A stretch of 7,656 nucleotides of DNA from an uncultured Lachnospiraceae bacterium (GTDB lineage Bacteria; Bacillota; Clostridia; Lachnospirales; Lachnospiraceae). Below are positions 5,867 to 7,656 of this stretch, one piece after another; positions within the stretch are counted from its first letter, which is position 1, and the number at the start of each line of letters is the position of its first letter. The notes beneath the pieces were generated by a model. The model saw nothing but the letters and a program-made list of their open reading frames with translations. It searched no databases and was not told the origin of the DNA. The translations under genes were made by a program, and so were the position numbers. Location of the stretch: assembly GCA_934359535.1 (NCBI GenBank), contig CAKRLN010000100.1:1-7656 (forward strand), written 5' to 3'.

Positions 5867-7102
5867 ATGAGTAGAAGAGTTGTAGTAACCGGTATGGGAG
5901 CCATTACCCCGATCGGATTAAGTGTAGAAGAATTCTGGAAGCATGTACATGAGAAAAAGCTTGGATTTGGGGAAATTACCCATTTTGATGCATCCGGCTA
6001 TAAGGCACATCTCGCAGCAGAGGTTCATGATTTTGACCCGAAAAATTATATGGAATTTAAAGCAGCAAAGAGAATGGAGCTATTCTGCCAGTATGCAGTG
6101 GCAGCAGCAAAGGAAGCGATTGAGGATTCAGGACTTGATCTTTCGAAGGAGGATCCATACATGGCAGGCTGTGCAGTAGGCTCTGGTGTCGGAAGCTTAC
6201 AGGCTGTGGAGAGAGAATATAAAAAGCTCCTTGAAAAAGGACCATCCCGCGTGAATCCACTGCTTGTTCCAATGATGATCTCCAATATGGCAGCCGGAAA
6301 TGTTTCCATCCATTTTGGATTAAAGGGAAAAAGCATCAATGATGTGACCGCCTGTGCAACCGGAACAAATACGATCGGTGAGGCATTCCGTTCAATCCAG
6401 TATGGGGAGGCGGATGTGATGGTAGCAGGTGGAACAGAGGCTTCCATTACCCCGATCGGAATTGCAGGATTTACTTCATTGACAGCTCTTTCTACAGCAG
6501 ATGATCCAGCAAAATGTTCACTTCCATTTGATAAAAACAGAAGCGGCTTTGTTATGGGAGAGGGCTCTGCAATCGTTGTATTAGAGGAGCTTAAGCATGC
6601 AAAAGCACGCGGGGCAAAGATTTATGCAGAGGTTGTCGGATATGGCTGTTCTTCGGACGCATATCATATCACATCCCCGCAGGAGGATGGTGCAGGAGCG
6701 GCCCGTGCCATGACAAATGCCATTGCAGATGCAGGAGCAGAGCCTAAGGACATTACTTATATTAATGCCCATGGAACTGGCACACATCACAATGATCTGT
6801 TTGAGACACGCGCGATTAAGCTTGCGTTTGGAGATCATGCAAAGGAGCTTAAGATCAATTCGACCAAATCCATGATCGGACATCTGCTTGGAGCAGCAGG
6901 AGCAATCGAATTTGTTACCTGTGTGAAAACAATCCAGGATGGCTATATCCATGCAACAGCAGGATATGAGACACCGGATGAGGAAATCGACCTGGATTAT
7001 TGTAAGGAAGCATGTGAGATGCCGGTTACCTATGCACTAAGCAATTCGCTCGGCTTTGGCGGACACAATGCAAGTATTCTGATCAGAAAGTATGAGGGAT
7101 AA
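5867..7102 (+). CDS. fabF: 3-oxoacyl-ACP synthase II (beta-ketoacyl-ACP synthase, elongation)
   Basis: Thiolase-fold condensing enzyme that joins acyl-ACP with malonyl-ACP, releasing CO2. It has 411 residues, normal for FabF. The acyl-accepting Cys is C163 in VTACATGTN; the decarboxylation histidines are H302 (NAHGTGT) and H339 (NSTKSMIGHLLGAAG), with K334 between them. The gating loop GFGG is at 397-400. The segment after the first His reads HGTGTHHND, where many FabF proteins have HGTSTPxND. AGGAGG (5856-5861) overlaps the fabG stop and sits 5 nt before the ATG. As the only condensing enzyme in the window it may serve both FabB-like and FabF-like roles, as reported for a clostridial FabF; that is an inference here. 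Initiation needs FabH, which is not seen. Confidence 0.96.
   Translation: MSRRVVVTGMGAITPIGLSVEEFWKHVHEKKLGFGEITHFDASGYKAHLAAEVHDFDPKNYMEFKAAKRMELFCQYAVAAAKEAIEDSGLDLSKEDPYMAGCAVGSGVGSLQAVEREYKKLLEKGPSRVNPLLVPMMISNMAAGNVSIHFGLKGKSINDVTACATGTNTIGEAFRSIQYGEADVMVAGGTEASITPIGIAGFTSLTALSTADDPAKCSLPFDKNRSGFVMGEGSAIVVLEELKHAKARGAKIYAEVVGYGCSSDAYHITSPQEDGAGAARAMTNAIADAGAEPKDITYINAHGTGTHHNDLFETRAIKLAFGDHAKELKINSTKSMIGHLLGAAGAIEFVTCVKTIQDGYIHATAGYETPDEEIDLDYCKEACEMPVTYALSNSLGFGGHNASILIRKYEG
7094..7097 (+). promoter_or_regulatory. Ribosome site that decides the fabZ start
   Basis: GAGG lies 6 nt before the ATG at 7104, within the last codons of fabF. An in-frame ATG at 7092 would overlap fabF by 11 nt and add only four residues, but has no good ribosome site. 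The start at 7104 is preferred, with moderate certainty. Confidence 0.65.
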
Positions 7103-7103
7103 T

Positions 7104-7532
7104 ATGTCAGTACTTACAACAGCGCAGATCATGGAGATTCTGCCGCACAGACATCCATTCCTTCTGATCGATACGGTTGAGGAATTAGAAAGCGGTGTGC
7201 GTGCCACAGCAAAAAAAGCAGTTACCTTTAGCGAACCGTATTTTGCCGGACATTTTCCGGGGAATCCGGTTATGCCTGGAGTACTTATTATAGAAGCTCT
7301 TGCGCAGACCGGTGCAGTTGCAATTCTTTCGGAACCACAGTGGAAGGGAAAAACAGCGTATTTTGCAGGAATCAATCATGCAAAATTCAAGCAGAAGGTA
7401 GTGCCAGGAGATGTGCTGACACTGAAAACAGAAATTATCAAAGTGAAAGGACCGATCGGTGTTGGAAAAGCCGAAGCATACGTAGGCGATAAGCTTGCAT
7501 GTGCAGCGGAGCTGACTTTTGCGATTGGATGA
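7104..7532 (+). CDS. fabZ: 3-hydroxyacyl-ACP dehydratase
   Basis: Hot-dog-fold dehydratase that converts (R)-3-hydroxyacyl-ACP to trans-2-enoyl-ACP, the substrate of FabK. It has 142 residues, as expected for FabZ. The N-terminal ILPHRHPFLLID is diagnostic. The active site is H50 in AGHFPGNPVMPGV and E64 in IIEALAQTGA. A Glu in this position and the HRHPFLLID motif place it with FabZ, not with FabA, which uses Asp. It begins 1 nt after the fabF stop and ends 4 nt before accD. In many clostridial clusters accB separates fabF and fabZ, and accC follows; neither is here. Only one FabZ is present, so any isomerase role in making unsaturated fatty acids (FabN-like) cannot be judged from sequence alone. 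Confidence 0.96.
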   Translation: MSVLTTAQIMEILPHRHPFLLIDTVEELESGVRATAKKAVTFSEPYFAGHFPGNPVMPGVLIIEALAQTGAVAILSEPQWKGKTAYFAGINHAKFKQKVVPGDVLTLKTEIIKVKGPIGVGKAEAYVGDKLACAAELTFAIG

Positions 7533-7536
7533 TAAG

Positions 7537-7656
7537 ATGAGTGTATTAGAACGTTTAAGAAATCATAAAAAACCGGAAACAAAGACTGCAGCGGAAGTGA
7601 CAGTGCCGGAGGCTATGCAGATGGTTACCTGTCCGGTCTGCAAAAAGGAGTTAAAA
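7537..7656 (+). CDS. accD: Acetyl-CoA carboxylase carboxyltransferase subunit beta, N-terminus (cut by window end)
   Basis: The first 40 residues of a protein that continues past the window. The N-terminus MSVLERLRNHKK is followed by a short variable linker, VPEAM, and then TCPVCKKELK, in which C32 and C35 form the first half of the four-Cys zinc ribbon that opens AccD. AccD with AccA transfers carboxybiotin's CO2 to acetyl-CoA, making malonyl-CoA for FabD. The start lies 4 nt after the fabZ stop with only a weak ribosome site, so translation probably depends on coupling to fabZ. The assignment rests on a short segment plus operon context; another zinc-ribbon protein is possible but less likely. 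Whether accA follows, or is fused, cannot be seen. Confidence 0.85.
   Translation, partial: MSVLERLRNHKKPETKTAAEVTVPEAMQMVTCPVCKKELK

Overview
This window looks like the chromosome of an anaerobic, low-to-mid-GC Firmicute, most likely a Lachnospiraceae gut bacterium (Roseburia, Coprococcus or a relative). That placement is an inference from gene content and protein style: a class A PBP with a long Gly/Thr/Gln/Asn-rich tail, a ROK glucokinase, a FabK-type enoyl reductase with no FabI, and strong AGGAGG ribosome sites. Every gene is on the + strand. I see no tRNA or rRNA genes, mobile elements, CRISPR arrays or phage genes.

Region 1 (1-1757) is the 3' part of a bifunctional class A penicillin-binding protein. 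It holds the end of the glycosyltransferase domain, a complete transpeptidase domain (SxxK, SxN and KTGT all present) and a 144-residue disordered tail with internal duplications. Region 2 (1758-2850) is a stand-alone ROK glucokinase with its own extended -10 promoter, ending at a strong intrinsic terminator.

Region 3 (about 2870 to the window end) is a type II fatty-acid synthesis operon: acpP-fabK-fabD-fabG-fabF-fabZ-accD (accD is cut by the window edge). It starts from one clear sigma-A-type promoter. A near-perfect palindrome with the core GTTTGATTATCAAAC lies just after the predicted transcription start and resembles the operator of the MarR-family regulators FabT/FabR. Genes are separated by 1-32 nt or overlap, so this is one transcription unit. 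AccD makes malonyl-CoA (with subunits not seen here), FabD loads malonyl onto AcpP, FabF condenses, FabG reduces, FabZ dehydrates and FabK reduces the enoyl bond.

No previously undescribed system is visible; this is mostly core housekeeping DNA. The points worth a second look are the operator without a visible regulator, the absence of fabH, accB and accC from their usual places in clostridial-type fab clusters, the repeat-bearing PBP tail, a variant histidine motif in FabF, and the unanswered question of how unsaturated fatty acids are made.
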